Assembly: GCA_023818865.1 (NCBI GenBank)
Contig: JAMWDF010000008.1
Coordinates: forward strand, 1 to 20,232
DNA from: Candidatus Omnitrophota bacterium
GTDB taxonomy: Bacteria > Ratteibacteria > UBA8468 > B48-G9 > DSTR01
Direction: 5' to 3'
Length of the DNA: 20,232 nucleotides
The translations under genes were made by a program, and so were the position numbers. The notes under the pieces were generated by a model. The model was not told where the DNA came from. It worked only from the letters and a program-made list of their open reading frames with translations, and ran no database searches. Positions 1-7,095 of the stretch are shown in pieces; within the stretch, counting starts at the first letter, position 1; every line of letters starts with the position of its first letter.

Positions 1-517
1 AAAAAGCAAGGCAGGGTTTTTTCTCCTCAATAAAATTTCTGATGAACTGGCTACCTACATGTTGACCTGAATGAACCAGGTCAAGTTTTGTCCCATAAGG
101 AGGTTGGTGAGTAACCAGAATAAAGGGTATTTTCTCCGGCAGCTGGGCGTACGCCTTCTCCAGGCTTTCTTTGAAATCATCTTCTGATACCTCCCCCGGC
201 GTGTAAACCGGGCAGGCTAAAGAAAACCCGGTGCCGAGGAAACCAACGTTCTCTATTACCCTTGCCTGGCCATGAAGGCTGAGACCTTGTTCTTTCAGAT
301 AATCTTCTACCTCTCTTTCATCGCAGTTGCCAGCTACTGCCAGAACCTTCGGGAAAAAGTGCTTTAGTTGTCTCACGACCTTGGCGGCTTCTTCCTTTCC
401 CCGGAAATTGGTTAGGTCTCCGCAGACCAGGACCATCTCTGCCTGAGCAGTTTTCTCAGCTAATCTTTGGAAGACTGATACATCCCCATGGATATCACTG
501 ATGACTAATATCAGCAT
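1..517 (-). CDS. Calcineurin-like metallophosphoesterase (3' end outside the window)
   Basis: The leftward reading frame starts at the ATG at 515-517 and runs off the left edge, giving 172 codons. Visible metallophosphoesterase motifs, in order, are SDIHGD near the N-terminus (metal-binding DxH), CGDLTN (GDxx), AGNCDE (GNxD) and VTHQPPYGT. These match the PF00149/PF12850 fold, which hydrolyses phosphomono- or phosphodiesters with two metal ions. The usual final GH-x-H motif would lie beyond the edge. A strong ribosome binding site (GGAGGG, 3 bases before the ATG) supports the start. There is no signal peptide, so the protein is probably cytoplasmic. It diverges from the DUF4838 gene. The substrate cannot be told from the sequence. 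Confidence 0.88.
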   Translation of the reverse strand, partial: MLILVISDIHGDVSVFQRLAEKTAQAEMVLVCGDLTNFRGKEEAAKVVRQLKHFFPKVLAVAGNCDEREVEDYLKEQGLSLHGQARVIENVGFLGTGFSLACPVYTPGEVSEDDFKESLEKAYAQLPEKIPFILVTHQPPYGTKLDLVHSGQHVGSQFIRNFIEEKKPCLAF

Positions 518-543
518 TTACCCTCCGCCATTTAATATGATAC

Positions 544-555
544 CATACCGGTATG
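544..555. promoter_or_regulatory. 12-bp perfect palindrome CATACCGGTATG, candidate operator
   Basis: CATACCGGTATG equals its own reverse complement. It lies in the short space between the divergent phosphoesterase and DUF4838 genes, just after a TATGAT (536-541) that could act as a -10 element. A transcription-factor half-site arrangement is plausible, but no cognate regulator is shown. The palindrome overlaps the first possible ATG of the DUF4838 gene (553), which hints that the true start lies downstream. Confidence 0.35.
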
Positions 556-2475
556 CGTAAAGCCGCTGGGAGCATGAACCAACCAGTGTACTTAGTGAAA
601 AAGAAGAGACCGGTGAGTGTTGTTTATCTTCCGGAGAAAAGTTCTGAATTTTTTCAGTCAGCCGTCCAAGAACTAATCCGAGTAATCAAGAAAGCCACCG
701 GGGTTAAACTACCAATTACTAAGCAGCCTTTTCTGGAAGGACAAGGCCCACTAATTGTTTTTCTAGTTAAGCCAGGCAGAAAAAGAACTACTCTACCTGC
801 CAACGATGCTTTTGTGATAAATTGCCAGCCTGACCGGGTAGAAATAACGGTTGAGCGGGAAGAGATATTCCCGGTGGCAGCCGCCAGGTTTCTTCAGGAA
901 GCAGTAAGGGCCAGATGGTTTTTTCCTGGTCCACTGGGAGAAGACATTCCCAGACTTCAGGACATCAGTTTGCCAGTTGGGCTAAAGAGATACCAGCCGG
1001 ATTTTTGTTGGCGGAGTCTCACCTGGCGGGCTGAACCTTCTCTAAGAGACTGGGAGATAAGAAATGGCCTGATGTGTTTTCCCATCAACCGAGGGCATGC
1101 TTACCAGGAAATTCTTCCCCGGCGGCTTTTTCGGAGTCACCCGGAGTTTTTCTCTTTAATCTGTGGACGCCGACGGGTTAATCCGAGCCAGATGTGTTTT
1201 TCCGCTCCAGGTATCGTGGACCATGTTTTTGCTTACCTGGAGAGAATCCTTTGGGAAGACCCACATTTACTGGCCGTTTCCCTGTGCCCGGCTGACGTTG
1301 ATTATTTCTGCGAGTGTCAAAAGTGTCAAAAGGGAGAAAACGCCTTGAAGTATTATGACCTTTATGTGGAGGAGCCAGCTTATGGCTACGGCGGCCCAGG
1401 CTTGACCAGCCATTTGTCCGAAAGGGTATTTCGCTTTACCAATCAGATAGCAGAAAAACTGGCTGAGAAATATCCAGATAAGTATCTGATTGTTTACGCT
1501 TACGGCGCTTATCGTTACCCGCCTGAGGGGATGAAAATCAGGGATAATGTGATTATTTGGCTGACCACTACCTGCCTGGGCTGGGGGAATCCGGAGAGGA
1601 AAAAACTGGAGATTGAACGGCTTAAAGCCTGGCGGAAAGTAGCCAGGAATATTGTTATTTTTGAAGCGCTTTCTAACCAAGCCTGGCCAGAACTTCCCCG
1701 GATAGCACCTCAGCTGGTAGCTATAAGTCTTAAGACCTATCATCGGCTGGGTGTAAGAGGCTTTTATTCCCAGATGTTTGGCGATTTCGGTACCAATCTG
1801 CCAAATTACTATCTGGCTGCCAGGTTTGTCTGGGATACCAGCCTTAGTTATCAGAAGGAAATGGCTGAGTTAACTCACCGGTGCTTTGGACCGGCAGGCC
1901 GGGCAGTGAAAGAATACTACCAAATCCTAAACCAAGCCTGGAAAAACCTCACTGAAGATGGTACCCTGGAAGGGGCCAGGTCCCTGATTAATCCAAAGAA
2001 CGAATACCTTCATCTGGCTAGGTTATATCCGAAAAAGGTTCTCACCCGAGCAAGAAGAGCCCTGGAAAAGGCAAGAAGGCTGGCTGGCTCTGGTCTCTAT
2101 GGCCGGAGGGTGGACTTTCTCCTTAAGGGGTGGCGTTACACTGAACTAACCATGGCCGCGATTAAAGAATGCCTGGCTCTGGAAGATATGGGTTTTGCTC
2201 CCTTTTATTTTTCTCCCTGGTTGGGTCCGGATTACGATTTCAAGTTTTACCGGATTTTAATAAGGGGTAAAGATAAGAGAGTGGTGATTCATGCGTTGAA
2301 CAGGGCGATTTCTGCTTGGGAGAAAAGGGAAGAATTTGTTAAAAAACTTGCTGGCAAGAACATTTTGAGCGAAAGCTTACTGGGACGCAATCGCCGGTTT
2401 GACCCCCGGCCCATATTGGTGAAAATGCTGGCAATAGCGGAAGAAATGAGGTCTCTTTCGCAAAAAGGGGGCTAG
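553..2475 (+). CDS. DUF4838 glycosidase-like protein with GH67-N-like domain
   Basis: This 640-residue protein has an N-terminal alpha/beta domain (about 11-140) resembling the non-catalytic N-terminal domain of alpha-glucuronidases and hexosaminidases. A DUF4838 region follows (about 155-430), recognised by FCWRSLTWR, the HPEFFSL segment (near 196) and the paired-cysteine motif in SLCPADVDYFCECQKC (near 243-258). A helical C-terminus follows. DUF4838 proteins sit in polysaccharide-use loci and are thought to be TIM-barrel glycosidases; the activity here is unknown. No signal peptide is visible. The start is uncertain: the ATG at 553 has no Shine-Dalgarno and lies in a palindrome, and in-frame ATG 574 or GTG 595/613 are alternatives. 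The next gene begins 1 bp after the stop, so the two are probably cotranscribed. Confidence 0.85.
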   Translation: MRKAAGSMNQPVYLVKKKRPVSVVYLPEKSSEFFQSAVQELIRVIKKATGVKLPITKQPFLEGQGPLIVFLVKPGRKRTTLPANDAFVINCQPDRVEITVEREEIFPVAAARFLQEAVRARWFFPGPLGEDIPRLQDISLPVGLKRYQPDFCWRSLTWRAEPSLRDWEIRNGLMCFPINRGHAYQEILPRRLFRSHPEFFSLICGRRRVNPSQMCFSAPGIVDHVFAYLERILWEDPHLLAVSLCPADVDYFCECQKCQKGENALKYYDLYVEEPAYGYGGPGLTSHLSERVFRFTNQIAEKLAEKYPDKYLIVYAYGAYRYPPEGMKIRDNVIIWLTTTCLGWGNPERKKLEIERLKAWRKVARNIVIFEALSNQAWPELPRIAPQLVAISLKTYHRLGVRGFYSQMFGDFGTNLPNYYLAARFVWDTSLSYQKEMAELTHRCFGPAGRAVKEYYQILNQAWKNLTEDGTLEGARSLINPKNEYLHLARLYPKKVLTRARRALEKARRLAGSGLYGRRVDFLLKGWRYTELTMAAIKECLALEDMGFAPFYFSPWLGPDYDFKFYRILIRGKDKRVVIHALNRAISAWEKREEFVKKLAGKNILSESLLGRNRRFDPRPILVKMLAIAEEMRSLSQKGG

Positions 2476-2476
2476 A

Positions 2477-4987
2477 ATGACTCTCAGCCTAAAGATTTTT
2501 TTGTTTTTCTTGGCTGGTGCTTCTTTTCTTCAGGCTCATTGGCTGGATGACACTAACTATCCAGCTTGGGCCCAGAGAGGCAGAATTGTTTACATAGACG
2601 GGGTGGGCCGAAACCAGAAGATTGAGGCAGACCTGACTCTGCTTGAAGATTACCGGAAAAAAGGAGCAATACCCTTCATTCACGCTTTTACCCCTCACTG
2701 GCCTGATGACCCTGAACTGGTGGAAAGAATAGAAAAAGCCGGCTTTCCGGTTGATGTCCGAGTGGAAGGCAGTCTCTTTTTTGAAGATGACCATATTGAC
2801 CGATTTGCCTGGATACATGGTAATTTTCGGGTAGGCGGCTGGTGGATGAACCATGCCTGGAGGACCAATTACAACTGGTTCTGGCTCTGGCCAGAGACTA
2901 TTCAGGCAGTTACTCGGAAACGGAACGGGGATGAAAAATTGGCTTATGCTGGCCACCGGGTGACGGTCAGAAGAGAAGGGTCTCCGCTATCGCCAACTCA
3001 CCGGTTTGCTCGGGAAAGGCAGATTGAATGGTTGTTGACCGGAAAGGAGGTTTTGCCTGATGTGCCTTATAGACCGAACGAAAATCCTTTTGCCAAGAAT
3101 CCTGCAATTCCTTACCCGATGTTGGGTCATTACAGCGGGCTGTGGTACGACAATCCGGGAAGTGGAACCAGCTACGATGTTTTTTCTCGGAAAGCCTGGG
3201 AGAAACGTTTTCAAGAAAAATTTGGCGAGCCAGTCTGGGACCCAGCTGGCCATGTTGACCCCAATGTGAGAAAAGAATTTGCCCGCTTCTGGGCTGAAGC
3301 CTGGACAGATTACTACTGGTGGCGAAAAAAACTTCAGGATGAACTGATAAAAAGTCAGGGGAAGACCTTCTGTCATACCGCAGGCAATTTCAGTCTTATC
3401 AGTCAGCCTCATGGAGGGATTGAATTTTACTTGGCTAGCAAGAATATTGTTGATATGTTCGGCCCTTCTGAATATGTGCCTGACTTTTGTGGTGGCCGGT
3501 ACCAGGCCTTGATCAAAACTGCTATGGCTGCCAGTCACGGCCGGCCGGCTGGCAAATTTTACCCCAATGAACTTGAAATTGCGGAAAATTTGGCGGTGGG
3601 TGGAACTGGCACTTATACTCCGGCACAAGCGGCTTTCTTGGTGGATAACCTTGACCTTTACGCCGGGATTGAACCTGGAGGGAAGTTAGCCTTGCTTTTT
3701 CATCTGGACCAGGCTATTACCGAAGGTCAGACCACCAACCATTTCCTTCTGGCTAACCAGATAGCCGGCCTGGGTTTTCCCTACGAGGTGATTACCGAGG
3801 AAGACCTCAACCAGAGAGAAAGCCTGGCCAGGCAAATTCCGGTGATCTTGATTTTCAATACCGATCTTACCCCTGAGGCTCTTTCTTGTCTCCAGGGTTA
3901 TCTGCAATCTGGCGGAAAACTTATTGTCCTGGGTGATTGCCAAGTTGCCACTCTCCGATATTATAACTTGAAAAAACCACCACCATGGAAAGTACCCCAG
4001 AATTTAGTTTCGGCTTTTCCAGATAATTTAAAAAAACAGGTGGTTGCTGATAACCGACAGGTTTTTTCTGATGAGCAATTAAGCAAGATTCTTAAGCCTC
4101 TTGTCTCAGAAGAGTTTCACTTGGTAAAACCCCAGCGGGACCTGTTTCTGAATGTCCTCAGGCAGAAACGAAACAATCTCATCCTGCTTGGGCTGGTTAA
4201 TTATTCTGGCTTAGCCCAAACTGAGGTGACAATCAGGATACCAACGGCTTACCGGCGTTGGACAGCCGGGTATATCAGCCGGGATGGGCTGGCTGGTCTT
4301 CTGGAGATACGAAATGACCAACTGACTGTACCCAAGCTGCTTTATGGGGCTACTGTTATTCTGGGAGAAAACCGGCAGACTATTAAACATTGGGTAGAAA
4401 AAAATCAGAGCCGCCAGAGTGCCGGAGAAACTGAACTAATTCCGGCTAAACCTTACGGAGCCTGGCACACCCGGCAGATTCCTTTGAGTGAAGTGCCGGA
4501 AGGATTTCTTCTTTGCCGCCATAGAATCGGCACCCATGAACGTCATGGGTATCTTTTCGCTGATGTGCTGGTCTCCAGGGTAGCAACCATTAGCCAGCCT
4601 GTTGAGTTTTCGGTGAAGATTATTGAGACCAACTTTGACCATCTTGAATACTGGCAAATCATTCTGGAGAATCAAATTACCGGTGAGAAAGAAACGGTTT
4701 CTTTACCTTTGCCAAAAGAAAACAAGTACGGAGCGGGAAAACAATTGGTGGGTACTACTCTCAAAGGGGTTTGGTTGCCGATCCGTCTCGGTGAATACCA
4801 AGCCTATCTTTTCTATCGGGTAGTGAGATTAGACCATGACGGTGAACCATTCTTGGAGCCAGAAAGTGTCCCGGCTGGTTATAGCGGTACTACTCCAGCC
4901 AATCTATTTTTGAAGAGCCAGCCCCTGGTAAAAAGACCCTGTCTGGATAGACTCCGGGGCATCAAGATAACCGTGGCAGAGAAGTAG
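2477..4987 (+). CDS. Secreted putative glycoside hydrolase with GATase-like domain, family not recognised
   Basis: This 836-residue protein has a signal peptide (hydrophobic residues 5-20, likely cleavage after LQA). Residues about 22-400 are rich in Trp and Tyr and look like a TIM-barrel hydrolase region, with HYSGLWYDN near 218-226. Residues about 403-490 resemble the class I glutamine-amidotransferase-like fold found as the trimerisation domain of GH42 beta-galactosidases, ending in the YLQSGGKLIVLGD stretch. Beta-rich domains follow to the C-terminus. This order is reminiscent of GH42 or related clan-A enzymes, but I cannot place it in a family or name the catalytic acids. Translation starts at ATG 2477 behind a GGGGG ribosome binding site inside the end of the DUF4838 gene, so the two are probably coupled. 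An extracellular or periplasmic role in glycan breakdown is inferred. Confidence 0.75.
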   Translation: MTLSLKIFLFFLAGASFLQAHWLDDTNYPAWAQRGRIVYIDGVGRNQKIEADLTLLEDYRKKGAIPFIHAFTPHWPDDPELVERIEKAGFPVDVRVEGSLFFEDDHIDRFAWIHGNFRVGGWWMNHAWRTNYNWFWLWPETIQAVTRKRNGDEKLAYAGHRVTVRREGSPLSPTHRFARERQIEWLLTGKEVLPDVPYRPNENPFAKNPAIPYPMLGHYSGLWYDNPGSGTSYDVFSRKAWEKRFQEKFGEPVWDPAGHVDPNVRKEFARFWAEAWTDYYWWRKKLQDELIKSQGKTFCHTAGNFSLISQPHGGIEFYLASKNIVDMFGPSEYVPDFCGGRYQALIKTAMAASHGRPAGKFYPNELEIAENLAVGGTGTYTPAQAAFLVDNLDLYAGIEPGGKLALLFHLDQAITEGQTTNHFLLANQIAGLGFPYEVITEEDLNQRESLARQIPVILIFNTDLTPEALSCLQGYLQSGGKLIVLGDCQVATLRYYNLKKPPPWKVPQNLVSAFPDNLKKQVVADNRQVFSDEQLSKILKPLVSEEFHLVKPQRDLFLNVLRQKRNNLILLGLVNYSGLAQTEVTIRIPTAYRRWTAGYISRDGLAGLLEIRNDQLTVPKLLYGATVILGENRQTIKHWVEKNQSRQSAGETELIPAKPYGAWHTRQIPLSEVPEGFLLCRHRIGTHERHGYLFADVLVSRVATISQPVEFSVKIIETNFDHLEYWQIILENQITGEKETVSLPLPKENKYGAGKQLVGTTLKGVWLPIRLGEYQAYLFYRVVRLDHDGEPFLEPESVPAGYSGTTPANLFLKSQPLVKRPCLDRLRGIKITVAEK

Positions 4988-4990
4988 CCT

Positions 4991-5884
4991 TCACAGGTGG
5001 AAGAGTTCTATCGCGTTTTCTCGGGCAATCTTGGTGAAAACTGTTTCGCTGATCTTTTTCTCCGCCCGCCACTGAAGAAGTATTTCCATGGCGCGGAAAG
5101 GCATGCCCACCATACAGTAATCAGTACCAAAAAGAAGTTTATCCTGGAACTCAGTCAGAAACTTCGGACCATAGTTATCGTCACGAGCCAAGGCCGCTGC
5201 TGCGTCTGAGAGTTCAGCATAAAGATTTTCATACCGGCGAAGAAGTTTCTGGACTACCCCTTCTTCTTTAATAGGGCCTAACTTATAATCAAAAAACACC
5301 TGTGAACCGTCAGGTTGGAAAACCGATTTTCGCTGAGCTGGGGTATCCAGCCGGGTAATCTCTGCCCAGAAAACCGGACCGTGAGCAATCACTATCAGTC
5401 GGGGAAAACGCTGTAAGGTATGCTCCAGCTGCGGCAATCCTGGTTCGTCATAAAGGCCAAAATCGCCACCCATCCGGTCAGAGCCGTCAAAAGTAACTGG
5501 TAGCCCCACCGTCTGGGCGTGTTTAAAGAGGTTCTGGACCATCGGGTCCATCATTGGCCTATTCAACATAATCTCGCCGACTCCCTTACAGCCAAGGTCC
5601 TTGTAATAGCGCAGCACCCGGTCTAAAGGAGCATCCACTGAATTGGTCAGGGCTCTCGGGTCAAGGTTACAGAAGGGAACAAACCGCTCCGGATATTTTT
5701 CCACCATCTCCAGAATATCTTCATTGGCTTGGGGAAAATAAATTTCTGGACTGACCACCGGTAACAGAAAACCTTTCTCAATGCCAAATTGGTCATACCT
5801 TTCCAGAACCTGTTCTGGTGTAGGGAATTGAGTGACAAAAGGTACCGGCTTTCTGTAGGCGTGACAGTGAATATCAATGAACAT
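4991..5884 (-). CDS. Amidohydrolase-2 family metal-dependent hydrolase
   Basis: This 297-residue TIM-barrel protein matches the amidohydrolase-2 family (PF04909, ACMSD-like). The N-terminal HxH is at H6/H8 (IDIHCH), a conserved His is at 168 (VIAHGP) and the last-strand Asp is at 255 (FGTDY). The strand that normally carries another metal-binding His reads LPVTFDGSD near 129-136, with Asp133 in its place. Family members hydrolyse or decarboxylate small carbonyl, lactone or ring substrates; no substrate can be assigned. No signal peptide is seen, so it is probably cytoplasmic. An AGGAGC ribosome binding site precedes the ATG. It converges with the secreted hydrolase gene, with 3 bp between stop codons and no room for a separate terminator. 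Confidence 0.87.
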   Translation of the reverse strand: MFIDIHCHAYRKPVPFVTQFPTPEQVLERYDQFGIEKGFLLPVVSPEIYFPQANEDILEMVEKYPERFVPFCNLDPRALTNSVDAPLDRVLRYYKDLGCKGVGEIMLNRPMMDPMVQNLFKHAQTVGLPVTFDGSDRMGGDFGLYDEPGLPQLEHTLQRFPRLIVIAHGPVFWAEITRLDTPAQRKSVFQPDGSQVFFDYKLGPIKEEGVVQKLLRRYENLYAELSDAAAALARDDNYGPKFLTEFQDKLLFGTDYCMVGMPFRAMEILLQWRAEKKISETVFTKIARENAIELFHL

Positions 5885-6359
5885 TCTGTCGCTCCTGGTT
5901 TTCTCTTACCTTTGGCACTTTGGCAATTAACTCTTTGCTCAATGTACTACTGTCCCTTCTCTGGTGTCAATTCTTCTTGCTGTCATACTCATCAGAGACA
6001 TAAAGGCAATAAGGTAGAATCCTCCTGCAAGAAGGCTCAAGAGTTCCTCCACCTCGGCTTTTTCTCCAGGAACTTTAGGCATCACCGGATAAGATTCCAG
6101 TAGGTTTTTAGTGAGGCAATGGGAAAGTTTGACAGGTGAAATTAGAATGGTAGAATGGCTTTGACGGGAATCTGCTAAAATTAGAACAGCCCTTACAATG
6201 ATAACACACAGGACTACTGTGGTATCGGTTAACAAAATTTAAAGTAACAAACCCAATTAGGGCGTTAATGTGGGGAAAAGTCAGAGCCTACCTATAAGGA
6301 ATGGAAATGTTTCTCCGGAACAAAATTAGCAAGGATATCCTGTTGTCTCATTAATTTTT
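5885..6359. other. 475 bp without an intact gene
   Basis: I see no complete gene with a ribosome binding site here. The only long open frame is leftward, 5939-6235; it would have to start on TTG and is listed separately as a doubtful fragment. From 6236 to 6359 both strands carry scattered stops and no recognisable RNA or terminator hairpin. The segment next to 5884 should contain the amidohydrolase promoter, but no good -35/-10 pair stands out. Confidence 0.5.
5939..6235 (-). pseudogene. Doubtful membrane-protein fragment, unrecognised
   Basis: This 98-residue leftward frame would need a TTG start and has no Shine-Dalgarno. It contains two hydrophobic stretches, VVLCVIIVRAVLILADS near the start and LLSLLAGGFYLIAFMSLM near residues 66-83, separated by a charged segment (PGEKAEVEELL). 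The first stretch weakly recalls the C-terminal helix of CstA-like carbon starvation transporters, but that is only an impression. With the neighbouring decayed fragments on the same strand, it is more likely a gene remnant than a functional small protein. Confidence 0.3.
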
Positions 6360-6842
6360 CTATGTGAAACGCCTTTTATTAAGGCTCCTAGCATAGTCAT
6401 GCTTTTTAATAATCGTACTGCCCATTTTCCTTCTCATCATACAGTTCATCTCCATCGGAAGTTGCTTCCAGTGAGGGGTGGGCCATGGGTGATAATAAAG
6501 GACCTTCTCTGAGAAATCATCTTTGAGGAACAACTGGTCAGTCCGGGAACCGAAGGCATTAAGTCGGTAAAATTTCTTAATGGGCTTAATCCTTTCAGGC
6601 CAGACCGGCAGGTTGAGGACCGAGAGGATAATCTGTTGGACATCGTTGAAGATTTTAGTTTTGCTCGGGTCCCCGTTGAATATCTCTTTTTGTCCGATCG
6701 TCAAGGGAAGCCTCATCCCCTCAAGAGAATCTTTCACATAAATGAAATCTCCTTTCTGCTCACCGTCCCGGCAGTCCGGCCGGTGTGGTTTGAAAATGAT
6801 CGTGTCGCGTTTTTTTTGACCTTCTGGGGAAATGTTTTGCAA
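6360..6842 (-). pseudogene. Remnant of ADP-heptose 6-epimerase (HldD/RfaD-like), broken
   Basis: The leftward open frame of 160 residues begins with a stretch matching the C-terminal half of ADP-L-glycero-D-manno-heptose 6-epimerases, NAD-dependent SDR enzymes of LPS inner-core synthesis. HRPDCRDGEQKGDFIYVKD (residues about 20-38) corresponds to the family's SHRP-DY-x-DGEQ-x-RDFVYVKD signature. EIFNGDPSKTKIFND (about 53-67) corresponds to GIFNVGTGKARSFND. The nucleotide-binding Rossmann half and the catalytic Tyr-x3-Lys are absent, and no frame upstream supplies them. After about residue 80 (below about 6600) the resemblance stops and the rest is unrecognised. It is read as a decayed fragment, not an active enzyme. 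Confidence 0.6.
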
Positions 6843-6854
6843 ATCCTACTGCGC

Positions 6855-7080
6855 GACAGGCTCTTTTAATACCGAAAGTTTTTTCATCAGGTAATTAACA
6901 TCTGCCTCGGTGGTGAAATTGCAGGCACCAAGGGGAACCAAGGCGTCAGTCCGGCAAGGTATCCCTCTCAACCAGTTCGTCCACTCCCAGCATCTTGGTG
7001 ATGCCTGCCTGGTTCAATCCTCCCAGGAGGAAACTGGGGATAAAGCCTTTTTCGTCTTTCTGGCCATCTCCAAGGTACAC
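6855..7080 (-). pseudogene. Possible C-terminal remnant of a class V aminotransferase, frameshifted
   Basis: Two overlapping leftward frames each encode a short peptide. The first, about 7080-6950, reads GDGQKDEKGF through GVDELVERDTLPD before a stop. The second, in the next frame and overlapping it, reads TDALVPLGACNFTTEADVNYLMKKL before a stop near 6853. The second resembles the C-terminus of cysteine-desulfurase-type class V aminotransferases, where a short NTEEEVD-like motif precedes the last helix. There is no start codon context and no complete domain. The frameshift and the position beside the HldD-like remnant suggest gene decay. The family call is weak. Confidence 0.3.
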
Positions 7081-7095
7081 ATAAGAGATACAGAA

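Noticed and set aside
2987..3628. Leftward open frame of 213 codons within the secreted hydrolase gene
   Set aside because: It lies fully opposite a well-supported coding gene with a signal peptide and shows no domain of its own.
4981..5000. Bidirectional terminator between the convergent hydrolase and amidohydrolase genes
   Set aside because: Only 3 bp separate the stop codons, and no stable stem-loop with T-runs is visible.
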